64,000 nucleotides of DNA from an uncultured Acidimicrobiales bacterium (GTDB lineage: Bacteria; Actinomycetota; Acidimicrobiia; Acidimicrobiales; CADCSY01). Position numbers and translations under genes: made by a program. The stretch spans positions 1-64,000 of the forward strand of contig CADCSY010000120.1 in the NCBI GenBank assembly GCA_902805555.1, in the 5' to 3' direction. Of this stretch, positions 34,000-43,515 are shown piece by piece (position 1 is the first letter of the stretch; each line of letters opens with the position of its first letter). The notes under the pieces were generated by a model that was given only the letters and a program-made list of their open reading frames with translations, made no database searches and was not told the origin of the DNA.

Positions 34000-35827
34000 C
34001 GCCTCCCGCCCCGGCTCCCGGGGGGCGCAGCTGCGCAACGTCGCACTGGTCGCACACGTCGACCACGGCAAGACCACCCTCGTGGATGCGATCCTCCGCG
34101 CCGGTGGCACCTTCGCGGAGCACGCAGCGGTCATCGACCGGGTCATGGACTCCAACGACCAGGAGAAGGAGCGAGGGATCACGATCCTCGCCAAGTCGGC
34201 GAGCGTCATGTGGCGGGGCGTCAAGATCAACCTCGTCGACACCCCCGGCCACGCCGACTTCGGCGGCGAGGTGGAGCGGGCGCTGACGATGGTCGACGGC
34301 GTGCTGCTGCTCGTCGACGCGGCCGAGGGCCCGTTGCCCCAGACCCGCTACGTGCTCTCCAAGGCCGTCGCAGCAGATCTCCCGGCCGTCGTGGTGATCA
34401 ACAAGGTCGACCGGGCCGACGCCCGTCCCGACGAGGTCCTCGACGAGGTGTACCAGCTCTTCATGGACCTCGAGGTCCCCGACCACCACATCGACTTCCC
34501 GGTGCTGTCGGCCGTCGCCCGTGAGGGCAAGGTGACGGTCGGCATCGGCATGCCCGGTGACGACGCCGACCTCGCGCCGCTGCTCGACGCCATCCTCCAC
34601 ACCGTCCCCGCCCCCCTCGGCGACCCCGAGGCCCCGCTCCAGGCCCTGGTGACGAACCTCGACGCGTCCGACTACCTCGGACGGCTGGCCATCGGCCGGG
34701 TCATGCGCGGCACCTTGCACGCCGGCCGCCAGGTGGCGGTGATCAAGGGTGGCGACGCCGCCACGATCGTGAAGAAGCCGTCGAAGGTGCTGGGGATCGC
34801 CGGCCTCGAGCGGGCCGAGGTCGACCGGATCGTCGCCGGCGACGTCTTCGTCCTGGCCGGGCTGCCCGACGTCGAGATCGGCGACACCATCGCCGACCCG
34901 TCCGACCCCGACCCGTTGCCCCGCCTCACCGTCGACGAGCCGGTGCTGCGCATGACGTTCGGGCCCAACACCTCGCCGATCTCCGGCAAGGAGGGCACGT
35001 ACGTCACGTCCCGCCACATCCGCGACCGCCTGGCCCGCGAGGTGCTCGGCAACGTCGCCATCAAGGTGGAGGACACCGAGTCGCCCGACATCATCCAGGT
35101 CGCAGGTCGGGGCGAGCTGCAGCTGGCCGTGCTCATCGAGACCATGCGCCGCGAGGGCTACGAGCTCGAGGTGAGCCGGCCCGAGGTCATCACGAAGGAC
35201 ATCGACGGCAAGCGCCACGAGCCGCTCGAGGAAGGCGTGGCCGACGTCCCCGACGACCACGTCGGGACGGTCACCCAGGCGCTGGCCCCACGCAAGGGCA
35301 AGGTGGTCGACATGCGCCCGGGTGACCCCGGCCGCACCCTGATCACCTTCGAGGCGCCGGCGCGAGGCCTTCTCGGCCTGCGCACCGAGCTGCTGACCGC
35401 GACCCGGGGCACGATCCTGCTGCACACCCGCCACCGGGGCTGGACGCCGTGGGTGGGCGACCTGCCGAGCCGGAAGGGCGGCGCCATGATCGCCGACCGC
35501 AGCGGGGTGAGCACCGCCTACGCCCTCGACAACCTGCAGCTGCGGGGCGAGCTCCTCGTCGGGCCGGGCGAGACCGTCTACGAGGGCATGGTCATCGGCG
35601 AGAACAGCCGGGCCGGCGACATGGTGGTCAACTGCGTCCGTGAGAAGCAGAAGACCAACATCCGCACGCACGCGGCAGACGACGCCGTGAAGCTGCCGCC
35701 GCCCCGTGAGCTGACCATCGAGTCCTCGATCGAGATGATCACCGACGACGAGCTCGTGGAGATCACGCCCGGCAACCTGCGGGTCCGCAAGCGCAGGCTG
35801 CGGGAGCAGGACCGCCGCAGGGGCTAG
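33920..35827 (+). CDS. typA: Translational GTPase TypA/BipA
   Basis: The protein begins with an unusual 37-residue Ser/Thr/Pro-rich extension before [22 protein letters not shown], where relatives start. It has G1 [10 protein letters not shown]2 ERGITI, G3 DTPGHADF, G4 NKVDR and the C-terminal EF-G-like and BipA domains with [33 protein letters not shown]. It is a ribosome-associated GTPase for stress and 50S assembly. The only Shine-Dalgarno (GAGGAAGAG, 33906-33914) precedes ATGs at 33917 and 33920; no ATG or GTG lies closer to the G domain, so the overlap with the small upstream gene appears real. Confidence 0.93.
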   Translation: MSTPTSPPATGPSTTRTSKSLPTTSADASRPGSRGAQLRNVALVAHVDHGKTTLVDAILRAGGTFAEHAAVIDRVMDSNDQEKERGITILAKSASVMWRGVKINLVDTPGHADFGGEVERALTMVDGVLLLVDAAEGPLPQTRYVLSKAVAADLPAVVVINKVDRADARPDEVLDEVYQLFMDLEVPDHHIDFPVLSAVAREGKVTVGIGMPGDDADLAPLLDAILHTVPAPLGDPEAPLQALVTNLDASDYLGRLAIGRVMRGTLHAGRQVAVIKGGDAATIVKKPSKVLGIAGLERAEVDRIVAGDVFVLAGLPDVEIGDTIADPSDPDPLPRLTVDEPVLRMTFGPNTSPISGKEGTYVTSRHIRDRLAREVLGNVAIKVEDTESPDIIQVAGRGELQLAVLIETMRREGYELEVSRPEVITKDIDGKRHEPLEEGVADVPDDHVGTVTQALAPRKGKVVDMRPGDPGRTLITFEAPARGLLGLRTELLTATRGTILLHTRHRGWTPWVGDLPSRKGGAMIADRSGVSTAYALDNLQLRGELLVGPGETVYEGMVIGENSRAGDMVVNCVREKQKTNIRTHAADDAVKLPPPRELTIESSIEMITDDELVEITPGNLRVRKRRLREQDRRRG

Positions 35828-35867
35828 GAGCCGGCCGGGGCGGCGACCGGGACGACAGGAGGCATGC

Positions 35868-37127
35868 GTGGCCACCTTCCAGCTCGTCTCGCGGACGGGC
35901 CACCCCGACTTCCTCGACCTCCCCTGGGACGAGCCGCTGGCGGCGTGGGGGTCCGACCGCATGGTCGACGTGGCCCGGGGCATCTCGCGCCACGTCGTGC
36001 GCTTCGTCACCTACGACGGGGCCGTCTACGCCGTCAAGGAGATCGGCCACGCCCTGGCCGGGCACGAGTACCGCCTGCTCAGGTCGCTGGCCGAGGCGGG
36101 CCTCCCGGTGGTCGAGGCGGTCGGCGTGGTCGACGGCCGCCGGGCCGCCGACGGCTCCCCGCTCGACGCCGCCCTCATCACCCGCCACCTCGCCTTCTCG
36201 CTGCCGTACCGCTACCTCTTCGGGGGGCGGGGCGTGGCCGACCTCAGGAGCCGCCTCCTCGACGCCCTCGCCGTCCTCCTCGTGCGGCTCCACCTGGAGG
36301 GGTTCTGGTGGGGCGACTGCTCGCTGTCGAACACCTTGTTCCGCCGCGACGCCGGCGCCCTGTCCGCATACCTGGTCGACGCCGAGACCGGCGAGCTGCG
36401 GGCCGACCTCTCGCAGGGCCAGCGCCTCCACGACCTCGCCATCGCCACCGAGAACGTCGCAGGGGAGATCATGGACCTGGCCGCCGCCTCCCGCCTGCCG
36501 TCCGACGTCGACGCAGCCGAGGCGGTGGCGGAGCTCGAGCGCCGGTACCTCGGGCTCTGGGACGAGGTGACGAGGGAGGAGGAGTTCGGCGCAGGGGAGC
36601 GCTACCGGGTCGACCGGCGCCTCGAGCGGCTCAACGACATGGGCTTCGACGTCGAGGAGCTCGAGCTGGTGTCGAGCGCCGGGGGCGACCGGTTGCGGCT
36701 CCAACCCCGGGTCGTCGAGCTCGGGCACCACCGCCGGCGCCTGCGCCAGCTCACCGGCCTCGACGTGCAGGAGAACCAGGCCCGCCGGCTCCTCAACGAC
36801 ATCCTCGGCTACCGGGCCCACCTGGAGCGTGCCGAGGGCGTCACCCTGCCCGAGGCAGTGGCCGCCTACCGGTGGCTGAGCGAGGTGTACGAGCCGATCA
36901 CCGCCGCCATCCCGGGCGACCAGCGCTCGAAGCTCGAGCTGGCGGAGACGTTCCACGAGGTGCTGGAGCACCGGTGGTTCCTGTCGGAGGCAGCCGGCGC
37001 CGACATCGGCAACGCCGCTGCGCTCCGTTCCTACCTCGACTCGGTGCTGCCGTTCGTTCCCGAGGAGGCCAGCGTGCTGCCGGCTGCACCTGACGAGGAG
37101 GAGGGCGCCGGGGGAGCCGCCGGATGA
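35868..37127 (+). CDS. DUF4032 family kinase-like protein
   Basis: The 419-residue protein has a protein-kinase-like N-terminal part: GISRHVVRFVTYDGAVYAVKEIG (Lys of VAVK type), a hinge around FLLTRHLAF-like text, HLEGFWWGDCSLSNTLFRRDAGALSAYLVDAETGEL (catalytic D in GD-x2-LSN and metal D in VDAETGE). A DUF4032 C-terminal region then spans about 260-400. It is probably a RIO/lipopolysaccharide-kinase-like phosphotransferase of unknown target. The GTG start follows an AGGAGG Shine-Dalgarno, 40 bases after typA; co-transcription is likely. Confidence 0.85.
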   Translation: MATFQLVSRTGHPDFLDLPWDEPLAAWGSDRMVDVARGISRHVVRFVTYDGAVYAVKEIGHALAGHEYRLLRSLAEAGLPVVEAVGVVDGRRAADGSPLDAALITRHLAFSLPYRYLFGGRGVADLRSRLLDALAVLLVRLHLEGFWWGDCSLSNTLFRRDAGALSAYLVDAETGELRADLSQGQRLHDLAIATENVAGEIMDLAAASRLPSDVDAAEAVAELERRYLGLWDEVTREEEFGAGERYRVDRRLERLNDMGFDVEELELVSSAGGDRLRLQPRVVELGHHRRRLRQLTGLDVQENQARRLLNDILGYRAHLERAEGVTLPEAVAAYRWLSEVYEPITAAIPGDQRSKLELAETFHEVLEHRWFLSEAAGADIGNAAALRSYLDSVLPFVPEEASVLPAAPDEEEGAGGAAG

Positions 37128-37146
37128 GGTCCCGGCGGGCCCGGCC

Positions 37147-37908
37147 TCACCCCCGACCGCTCGCGCGGCGCCGGCGGACGGCGGGGTGGGGGAGGACGGT
37201 CGTCGACGCGCACCGCCGGGCGAGGGCCTCCAGCAGCAGCTCGTAGACGTGGTCGCCGCACATGAGCTCGATCTCGCGGCGCATCGTGGCGAGGACCGTG
37301 CCGTCCCCCACGAAGGCGTCGTCGCTCTCGGTGCACCACCACGCGAAGTCCTCGCCGCCCTCGCCCCAGTCCCGCCGCTTCCACTCCCGCAGCGTGGACG
37401 TCACGTGGCCGAGCTCGTCGGTGCTGTCGACCCGGCGCAGGGGCAGCTGCCAGCACACGTCCGGCTTGGTCTCGGCGTGGTGGAGGCCCCGCCGCTCGGC
37501 GGCCACGTGCAGCGCGCAGCCGGCCCCGGCGGGGAACCCGGGCCGGTTGAGCAGGATGCAGGCACCGTCGTGCAGGCGGGTCTGCCAGGACCCTCCCGAC
37601 TCCAGGACGGTCGCCCCCCGACGGCGACCGACCGCGCGGTGCTGCCACTCGTCGGGCTCGAGGGTGGCGACGACCGCCTCAACGCGCTCTCGGTCGGTTG
37701 CGTCGCTGAAGTGGGCGCCGTGGCTGCAGCACCCCTCGGAGAGGTGGGTGGCGTCCTCCGGGAGCACGCCCCGGCAGCCCCGCCCGAAGATGCACGTCCA
37801 GCGGCTGAGGAGGAACGTGACGTCGAAGGTCCACGTCCGTGCCTCGTCGGGGTCCTCGAAGCTCAACCACTCGTGGAGGTCGAGCGGTGCCGCGGTCACC
37901 GTGGCCAC
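37147..37908 (-). CDS. Uncharacterised protein with Cys-rich motif
   Basis: The 253-residue protein has a compact Cys cluster near residue 40: TCIFGRGCRGV followed by EGCCSHGAHF, with two more Cys in CILLN and CALHV and one in DVCW. Such clustered Cys/His could bind Zn or an Fe-S centre. HVYELLLEALARR closes the C-terminus. I recognise similar hypothetical proteins in actinobacteria but not a named family. The start is uncertain: GTGs at 37908 and 37899 are both plausible and precede the conserved LHEWLSFEDP. Confidence 0.6.
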   Translation of the reverse strand: MATVTAAPLDLHEWLSFEDPDEARTWTFDVTFLLSRWTCIFGRGCRGVLPEDATHLSEGCCSHGAHFSDATDRERVEAVVATLEPDEWQHRAVGRRRGATVLESGGSWQTRLHDGACILLNRPGFPAGAGCALHVAAERRGLHHAETKPDVCWQLPLRRVDSTDELGHVTSTLREWKRRDWGEGGEDFAWWCTESDDAFVGDGTVLATMRREIELMCGDHVYELLLEALARRCASTTVLPHPAVRRRRASGRG

Positions 37909-37961
37909 CGCGACGGACCGGGCCTGGGTGTCGGGGGCATCGGCCGCCGATGGTAGGGCGC

Positions 37962-37967
37962 TACGGT
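37962..37967 (+). promoter_or_regulatory. -10 element TACGGT, leaderless
   Basis: TACGGT ends eight bases before the GTG at 37976. An opposite TACCAT at 37950-37955 may serve the divergent Cys-rich gene with a leader. Confidence 0.4.
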
Positions 37968-37975
37968 TCGGCCTC

Positions 37976-38179
37976 GTGGCAGGCGAGCTCGACGACATCA
38001 GGGGGCGGCTCGAGGGCATCAGCGAGGAGCTCGCCGACCTCGCCATCCTCCGCCTGCGCGACTGCGTCGTCACCGGGGGGGGCGAGCTGCCGGTCGACGA
38101 GAAGCTGCTGACCCGCGCCCGGAGGGCGGTCGAGAAGGCGGTGCACATCCTCAGCGAGGTCGACGTCGACGACGACTGA
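37976..38179 (+). CDS. Small helical protein, conserved in context
   Basis: The 67-residue protein reads VAGELDDIRGRLEGISEELADLAILRLRDCV at the N-terminus and AREAVEKAVHIL-like helical text toward the end, with an acidic VDVDDD tail. It looks like a short helical hairpin or coiled coil, with one Cys. No named family is recognised. It is transcribed divergently from the Cys-rich gene and convergently with the LOG-family gene. Third-position GC and a leaderless -10 element support it being real. Confidence 0.65.
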   Translation: MAGELDDIRGRLEGISEELADLAILRLRDCVVTGGGELPVDEKLLTRARRAVEKAVHILSEVDVDDD

Positions 38180-38207
38180 CGGGCTGGCCGTCGGTGCACC
38201 GGGGCGG

Positions 38208-39332
38208 TCAGGGCTCGGGGTGCCCGGCCTCCTCGTGCTGGGCCACGGCGTCGCCCTCGGCCACGGTCGGGGGCTTGGCCCCGACGGGGGGCGCCGTCTC
38301 CAGGCCGTTGCAGCGGTCGATCAGCTGGCGCAGGCGGCCCATCTTGCGCCGGTCGAAGCGCAGGGCGAGGCGGGGCAGGTCGAGGTGGTCGGCGCCGGAG
38401 ACCTCAGGCGGGAAGGGGCGGGCCCGGTCGATCCGACCGGAGACGGCGAGGTCCGCGAACTCGTCGGCGAGGGCCGCGATCTCCTCGTCGGTGGGCGCTG
38501 ACCTGACGCGCAGGACGAGCCTGTCGCCGACGTAGCGCAACGAGTGGAAGTTGCGGTAGAAGCGCTCGATCTCCGCCACCGCCTCGTCCACGTCGTCGGT
38601 GATCCGGTACAGGGACCGGTCGGCCGGCGCGATCATCCCGTTGCCCGCGACCTCCTCCTCCACGAAGCGCTGCCAGCCCCGCCAGTACGTCCCGTCGGGC
38701 GTGTCCAGCAGGACGATCGGCACCGGCTGGGCCTTGCCCGTCTGGACCAGGGTGAGCAGCTCGAACGCCTCGTCCAGGGTGCCGAAGCCCCCGGGGAGCG
38801 ACACGAAGGCAGCCGACTCCTTCATGAGCATGAGCTTGCGGGTGAAGAAGTACTTCATCTCGATGAGCTTCGGGTCACCGGCGATGAACTCGTTCGCCCC
38901 GGTCTCGAACGGGAGCCGGATGAGGACGCCGATGGAGTTGTCCCGGCCCGCCCCCTCCATGCCCGCCTCCATGATCCCGGGGCCGGCACCGGTCACGATC
39001 ATCCAACCCCGCTCGGCGAGCGCGGCGGCGACCTCGAAGGTCTGCGGGTACAGCGGGTCGTCCCGCCGCGTCCTCGCCGACCCGAAGATCGTCACCTTGT
39101 TCACGTCGCGGTAGGGCGCGAAGAGGGCGAACGCGTTCCGCATCTCCTTCAGCGCTGCGTTCGTGATCTTCAGGTCGAGGCGGTCGGCCTCGTCCCCGGC
39201 CAGGAGGATCCCCGACGTGAGGATCTCGAAGAGCTGGTCGCGGTCGCGATCGGCGCCGGCGGCGTCGAGGAGCGTCACGAGCTGGCGGTCCAGCTCGTCG
39301 TCGCCCGTCCGGTAGCGAGGGAGGTTCGACAT
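38208..39332 (-). CDS. TIGR00730/LOG family Rossmann protein
   Basis: The 374-residue protein carries the LOG (lysine-decarboxylase-like) motif: VTIFGSARTRRDDPLY, WMIVTGAGPGIMEAGMEGAGR, and SLPGGFGTLDEAFELLTL (the PGGxGTxxE signature). Relatives release free cytokinin bases from nucleotide monophosphates or hydrolyse nucleotide N-glycosidic bonds; many roles remain unsure. It is longer than typical LOG proteins (about 180-250), with an N-terminal 90-residue and a C-terminal 120-residue extension. The ATG at 39332 is followed immediately by the conserved MSNLPRY. Confidence 0.85.
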   Translation of the reverse strand: MSNLPRYRTGDDELDRQLVTLLDAAGADRDRDQLFEILTSGILLAGDEADRLDLKITNAALKEMRNAFALFAPYRDVNKVTIFGSARTRRDDPLYPQTFEVAAALAERGWMIVTGAGPGIMEAGMEGAGRDNSIGVLIRLPFETGANEFIAGDPKLIEMKYFFTRKLMLMKESAAFVSLPGGFGTLDEAFELLTLVQTGKAQPVPIVLLDTPDGTYWRGWQRFVEEEVAGNGMIAPADRSLYRITDDVDEAVAEIERFYRNFHSLRYVGDRLVLRVRSAPTDEEIAALADEFADLAVSGRIDRARPFPPEVSGADHLDLPRLALRFDRRKMGRLRQLIDRCNGLETAPPVGAKPPTVAEGDAVAQHEEAGHPEP

Positions 39333-39357
39333 GGGCGGCCAGCGTTGCACGCCCGGG

Positions 39358-39363
39358 TACGTT
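39358..39363 (+). promoter_or_regulatory. -10 element TACGTT, leaderless
   Basis: TACGTT ends six bases before the GTG of the small zinc-ribbon gene. Confidence 0.45.
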
Positions 39364-39369
39364 CCATCC

Positions 39370-39558
39370 GTGGCAGACGGCGAGGCCCGCAGCTGCAGCC
39401 GCTGCGGCGAGCAGGCGACGGTGGTGGCCGGGGGCGTCCCCCCGGACTGGTCCGTCGGCACCGACCGGGGCGGGGTGTCGTTCCTGTGCGCGACCTGCAC
39501 CCGTGCGAACCTGCGCTCGATCGAGGGCAAGCTCGACGAGGGGTGGTGGGAGGGCTGA
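39370..39558 (+). CDS. Small zinc-ribbon protein
   Basis: The 62-residue protein has a CSRC pair near residue 8 and a CATC pair about 35 residues later, a likely four-Cys zinc ribbon. The C-terminus NLRSIEGKLDEGWWEG is characteristic of small actinobacterial Zn-ribbon proteins; the family is unnamed to me. It is sandwiched between the LOG-family gene (divergent) and fbiC (convergent). The GTG is supported by a leaderless -10 element. Confidence 0.65.
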   Translation: MADGEARSCSRCGEQATVVAGGVPPDWSVGTDRGGVSFLCATCTRANLRSIEGKLDEGWWEG

Positions 39559-39571
39559 GGCTCCGACCGGC

Positions 39572-41863
39572 TCAGGCCGAGGTGGCGGTGGCGGTGGAGG
39601 GCCGGCCGTAGAGCGTGGTGCGCTGCTCGAGGCGGCGGCCGATCGGCTCGACCCACGAGCGGAACGTGTCCTCGTCCATGGCCTGGCCGTGGGTGGCGCC
39701 CGCAGCACGAGAGATGTTCTCGTCCATGAGGGTGCCGCCGAGGTCGTTGGCGCCGGCGGCGAGGACCTGCCGGGAGCCCTCTCGGCCCATCTTCACCCAC
39801 GACACCTGGATGTTGTCGATCCAGCCGTGGTAGGCGATGCGCCCGACGGCATGCATCAGCAGCGCCTCCCGGAACGTCGGCCCCCGACGTGACCGGCGCT
39901 GCAGGTACATCGGGGCCGCCATGTGGACGAACGGCAGGGGCACGAACTCGGTGAAGCCGCCCGTCTCCTTCTGGAGGTCCCTCGTGCGGATCAGGTGGCG
40001 GGCCCAGTGCCTCGGCGCCTCGATGCTGCCGAACATGATCGTGACGTTGGAGCGCAGGCCGACGCCGTGGGCGGTCCGGTGGGCTTCGAGCCACTCCTCG
40101 GTGTTCACCTTGTCGGCGCACAGCGTGGCCCGGATCTCGTCGTCGAGGATCTCCGCTGCGGTGCCGGGCAGCGTCTTGAGCCCGGCGGCCATCAGGCGCT
40201 GGAGGTACTGGCCGAGGGGCTCGCCGTTGCGCTTGGCGCCCTCGGTGACCTCCAGGGCGGTGAAGCCGTGGATGTGGATCTGCGGTGCGACGGCGGTCAC
40301 CGCCTCGGTCACGTGCAGGTAGTAGTCGCCGTCGAAGTCGGGGTGGATGCCCCCCTGGAGGCACACCTCGCTGGCCCCCGCCTCGACCGCCTCGAGCACC
40401 CGGCCCTGGATGTCCTCCAGCGTGAGGAGGTACGGCTTGCCCCGCAGGTTCAGCGAGAGCGGGCCCTTGGAGAACGCGCAGAACCTGCACTTGAAGGTGC
40501 AGACGTTGGTGTAGTTGATGTTGCGGTTCGCCACCCAGGTGACGGCGTCGCCCACGACGGCGGCCCTCAGCTCGTCCGCCACCGCGGCCACGGCCGCCAC
40601 CTCGGGGCCCCTCGCCGAGAACAGGGTGACGATCTCCGCCTCCCCGACCTCCTGGCCGAGGCGGACGCCGGCGAGCACCTCGGCCACCGCCCCGGTCGCC
40701 GCCGCCGCGGTCGGGAGGAGCGTCGGCGGTGCGACCTCGCCGCCCGAGCTCCACGGGTGGTCGCGCCCCAGCGCCTCTGCGTCGGCCCGGTCCATGACCG
40801 GGAAGCGCATGGCCGGATCCAGCCACCGCTCCGGGTCCTCGGCGTACGTCGGGTAGATCGTGAGCCGGGGGGCCAGGGCGTGGCCACGGGCCTCTGTGGC
40901 GGTCGCCAGCTTCGCCAGGGCGGGCCACGGGCGCTCCGGGTTCACGTGGTCGGGGGTGACCGGCGAGACGCCGCCCCAGTCGTCGATGCCGGCGTCGAGC
41001 AGCCGGCCGAAGTCGTCGCTGAGGTTGGGCGGGGCCTGGAGGTGGATCTCGGGCGGCAGCACGAGCCTGGCCGCCGCCACGCTCCACAGGTACTCGTCCT
41101 CAGGGCAGGGCGGCGCCTTGTGCATCGACGTGCCCGGCTTCGGGAGGAAGTTCTGGACGATCACCTCCTGGACGTGGCCGTGCCGGGCGTGGCTGGCGGC
41201 GATCGCCTCGAGCGCCACGAGGCGGTCCTCCCGGGTCTCGCCGATGCCGACCAGGATCCCGGTGGTGAACGGGATGGCGAGCGCGCCTGCTGCCTCGAGG
41301 GTCGCCAGGCGCCGCGCCGGCTCCTTGTCGGGCGAGCCCCGGTGGGCCTCGAGGTCGGGGCGCAGGGACTCGAGCATCATCCCCTGGCTGGCGCTGACCG
41401 GGCGGAGGGAGGCGAGCTCGGCTGCGGAGAGGGCGCCGGCGTTGGCGTGGGGGAGCAACCCCGTCTCCTCGACCACGAGCCGGCACATGGCTGCCAGGTA
41501 GGCGACCGTCGTGTCGTAGCCGTGCTCGGCGAGCCACGCTGCCGCCTCCGGGTAGCGCAGCTCCGGGCGCTCGCCCAGTGTGAACAGCGCCTCGTGGCAG
41601 CCGGCGGCGGCCCCGGCCCGTGCGATCCCGAGGACCTGCTCGGGTGACAGGTAGGGCGCCTGCACCCGCGCCGGCGGCTGGGCGAAGGTGCAGTAGCCGC
41701 ACCGGTCCCGGCAGAGGTGGGTGAGGGGGATGAAGACCTTGGGCGAGAACGTGACCCTCCGGCCGTGGCTGTCGTCGCGCACCGACGCCGCCTCGGCCAG
41801 GAGCCGGTCGAGGGGCGACGCCAGCAGGGGCGCGTGGGCGGGCAGGACGGCGTCGAGGGGCAC
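39572..41863 (-). CDS. fbiC: FO synthase FbiC (CofG–CofH fusion), coenzyme F420 biosynthesis
   Basis: The 763-residue protein joins two radical-SAM enzymes. The N-terminal CofG half has CRDRCGYC (C-x3-C-x2-C) and GIGETREDR; the C-terminal CofH half has CTFKCRFC (C-x3-C-x2-C), followed by [12 protein letters not shown] and [15 protein letters not shown]. It should make the deazaflavin 7,8-didemethyl-8-hydroxy-5-deazariboflavin (FO) from a flavin precursor and tyrosine, using two SAM clusters. The two halves are fused as in actinobacteria. Its GTG start is 5 bases after the HxlR stop, so the two form one operon. It shows the cell makes F420. Confidence 0.93.
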   Translation of the reverse strand: MPLDAVLPAHAPLLASPLDRLLAEAASVRDDSHGRRVTFSPKVFIPLTHLCRDRCGYCTFAQPPARVQAPYLSPEQVLGIARAGAAAGCHEALFTLGERPELRYPEAAAWLAEHGYDTTVAYLAAMCRLVVEETGLLPHANAGALSAAELASLRPVSASQGMMLESLRPDLEAHRGSPDKEPARRLATLEAAGALAIPFTTGILVGIGETREDRLVALEAIAASHARHGHVQEVIVQNFLPKPGTSMHKAPPCPEDEYLWSVAAARLVLPPEIHLQAPPNLSDDFGRLLDAGIDDWGGVSPVTPDHVNPERPWPALAKLATATEARGHALAPRLTIYPTYAEDPERWLDPAMRFPVMDRADAEALGRDHPWSSGGEVAPPTLLPTAAAATGAVAEVLAGVRLGQEVGEAEIVTLFSARGPEVAAVAAVADELRAAVVGDAVTWVANRNINYTNVCTFKCRFCAFSKGPLSLNLRGKPYLLTLEDIQGRVLEAVEAGASEVCLQGGIHPDFDGDYYLHVTEAVTAVAPQIHIHGFTALEVTEGAKRNGEPLGQYLQRLMAAGLKTLPGTAAEILDDEIRATLCADKVNTEEWLEAHRTAHGVGLRSNVTIMFGSIEAPRHWARHLIRTRDLQKETGGFTEFVPLPFVHMAAPMYLQRRSRRGPTFREALLMHAVGRIAYHGWIDNIQVSWVKMGREGSRQVLAAGANDLGGTLMDENISRAAGATHGQAMDEDTFRSWVEPIGRRLEQRTTLYGRPSTATATSA

Positions 41864-41868
41864 GTGGT

Positions 41869-42339
41869 TCAGCTCTCGGCTCGAGCGGTCCGCGGCGCGC
41901 CCGGGCCCGGGGTGCTGCGGATCGCGGTGGGGGAGATGGTCTCGTCGCACGACCAGCAGATGAAGCGCTGGTCGAGCGGCTCGCCGCAGGACTCGTGCAC
42001 GAGCACGAGGGGCGGACCGTTGTCGTTGCACAGGTGCTGGTCGCCCCAGCGCATCAGGGCGACGAGCGCCGGGGACAGGCCGACACCGCGCGGGGTCAGC
42101 CGGTACTCGTAGCGATCGGGCCGCTGCTGGTAGAGGCGGCGCTCGAGGACGCCGTGGTCGACGAGCTTGGCGAGGCGGTCGGTCAGGACGTTGCGGGCGA
42201 TGCCGAGGTCGCGCTGGAGCTCGTCGAAGCGGCGCACGCCACGGAACGAGCTCCGCAGGATCAGCAGCGACCAGCGGTCGCCGATCACCTCCAGGGTGCG
42301 GGCGATGGAGCAGTCGTGCTCGAGGTCCCCGGTGGCCAC
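41869..42339 (-). CDS. HxlR-family winged-helix regulator
   Basis: The 156-residue protein carries the HxlR pattern: [76 protein letters not shown]. Cys10 next to the N-terminus is often a redox sensor in this family. A C-terminal tail of about 55 residues contains a CWSC pair, possibly zinc-binding. It heads an operon with fbiC, so it may control F420 synthesis, perhaps in response to electrophiles or redox state; this is inferred. The GTG is supported by a leaderless -10 element. Confidence 0.88.
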   Translation of the reverse strand: MATGDLEHDCSIARTLEVIGDRWSLLILRSSFRGVRRFDELQRDLGIARNVLTDRLAKLVDHGVLERRLYQQRPDRYEYRLTPRGVGLSPALVALMRWGDQHLCNDNGPPLVLVHESCGEPLDQRFICWSCDETISPTAIRSTPGPGAPRTARAES

Positions 42340-42345
42340 GGGCGC

Positions 42346-42351
42346 ACCGTA
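42346..42351 (-). promoter_or_regulatory. -10 element TACGGT, leaderless
   Basis: TACGGT ends six bases before the GTG of the HxlR gene, which heads the fbiC operon. Confidence 0.5.
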
Positions 42352-42405
42352 GCAGTCAGTTGCGAATCAGGACCCACGAACCGGCGCGACCGATGCGCCG
42401 GGGGA

Positions 42406-43512
42406 TCAGGTCCTGGCCGCCACCTTCTCCTCCAGCGTGGCGATGAGGCCGTCGAAGGCCTTGGCGAAGGAGTCGATCCCCTCCACCTCCAGGACCGCGG
42501 CGACGTCGTCGAGGTCGACCCCGAGCGCCGCCAGCTGCTCGAAGAGCTCGTCGGCCTCGTCCGCGCCCTGCTCGACGGTCGCAGCGACGGTGCCGTGGGC
42601 CTCGAACGCCTCGAGCGTCGCCTCCGGCATCGTGTTGACGGTGTCGGGTCCGATCAGGGTGTCCACGTAGAGCGTGTCGGGCAGCGACGGGTCCTTCGTC
42701 GAGGTCGAGGCCCACAGCGGGCGCTGCACCCGGGCCCCTCGCTCGGCGAGGGCGGCCCAGCGGTCCCCGGCGAAGGAGGAGCGGAAGAGCCGGTAGGCGA
42801 GCTTCGCCTGGGCCACGGCCGCCTTCCCCTTGAGCGCACGCGCCTCGGCGGTGCCGATCGCCTCGAGGCGCTTGTCGACCTCGACGTCGACCCGGCTGAC
42901 GAAGAAGCTGGCGACGCTGGCCACGTCGCCCAGGTCCCGGTCCGGCTGCGCCACCGACAGCTCCTCGAGGCCGCTGATGTAGGCCTCGATCACCTCGGCG
43001 TAGCGGTCGAGGCTGAAGATCAACGTGATGTTGATGCTCCTCCCCTCGGCGATCATGCGCTGGACGGCGGGGATGCCCTCCTCGGTGGCGGGGATCTTGA
43101 TCATCAGGTTGGGCTCGTCGATGGCCTCGTGGAAGCCCCGGGCGGCAGCGATGCTGGCGTGGGTGTCTCGCGCCATGATCGGCCCGAGCTCGAGCGAGAC
43201 GAACCCGTCGCGGCCGCCGCTGTCGTCGAAGACGGGGCGGAGGAGGGCGAGCGTGTCCTCGATGTCGGTGGTCACCATCGCCCAGTAGGCGTCGGTGACG
43301 CTGCCGCCCTCCGCCAGCAGGCGGTCGAGCTGCTCGTCGTAGGCAGACCCCTCGCTCATGGCCTTCTGGAAGATCGACGGGTTCGAGGTGATCCCCCGCA
43401 CGCCCCGCTCCACCCAGCGTCCGAGCTCGCCGTCGACGAGCCAGTCCCGGCGCAGGTTGTCCAGCCACGGGCTCTGCCCGTGCCCGTCGAACAGCTCGTG
43501 CAGCTTCGTCAC
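42406..43512 (-). CDS. tal: Transaldolase
   Basis: The 368-residue protein matches the actinobacterial transaldolase type: [64 protein letters not shown], then [11 protein letters not shown] where the Schiff-base Lys lies. It should exchange the dihydroxyacetone unit between sugar phosphates in the non-oxidative pentose-phosphate pathway. The start codon is three bases after the transketolase stop, so the pair is one operon. The order tkt–tal is typical of actinobacteria, usually followed by zwf; here an HxlR–fbiC pair follows instead. Confidence 0.93.
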   Translation of the reverse strand: MTKLHELFDGHGQSPWLDNLRRDWLVDGELGRWVERGVRGITSNPSIFQKAMSEGSAYDEQLDRLLAEGGSVTDAYWAMVTTDIEDTLALLRPVFDDSGGRDGFVSLELGPIMARDTHASIAAARGFHEAIDEPNLMIKIPATEEGIPAVQRMIAEGRSINITLIFSLDRYAEVIEAYISGLEELSVAQPDRDLGDVASVASFFVSRVDVEVDKRLEAIGTAEARALKGKAAVAQAKLAYRLFRSSFAGDRWAALAERGARVQRPLWASTSTKDPSLPDTLYVDTLIGPDTVNTMPEATLEAFEAHGTVAATVEQGADEADELFEQLAALGVDLDDVAAVLEVEGIDSFAKAFDGLIATLEEKVAART

Positions 43513-43515
43513 CGG

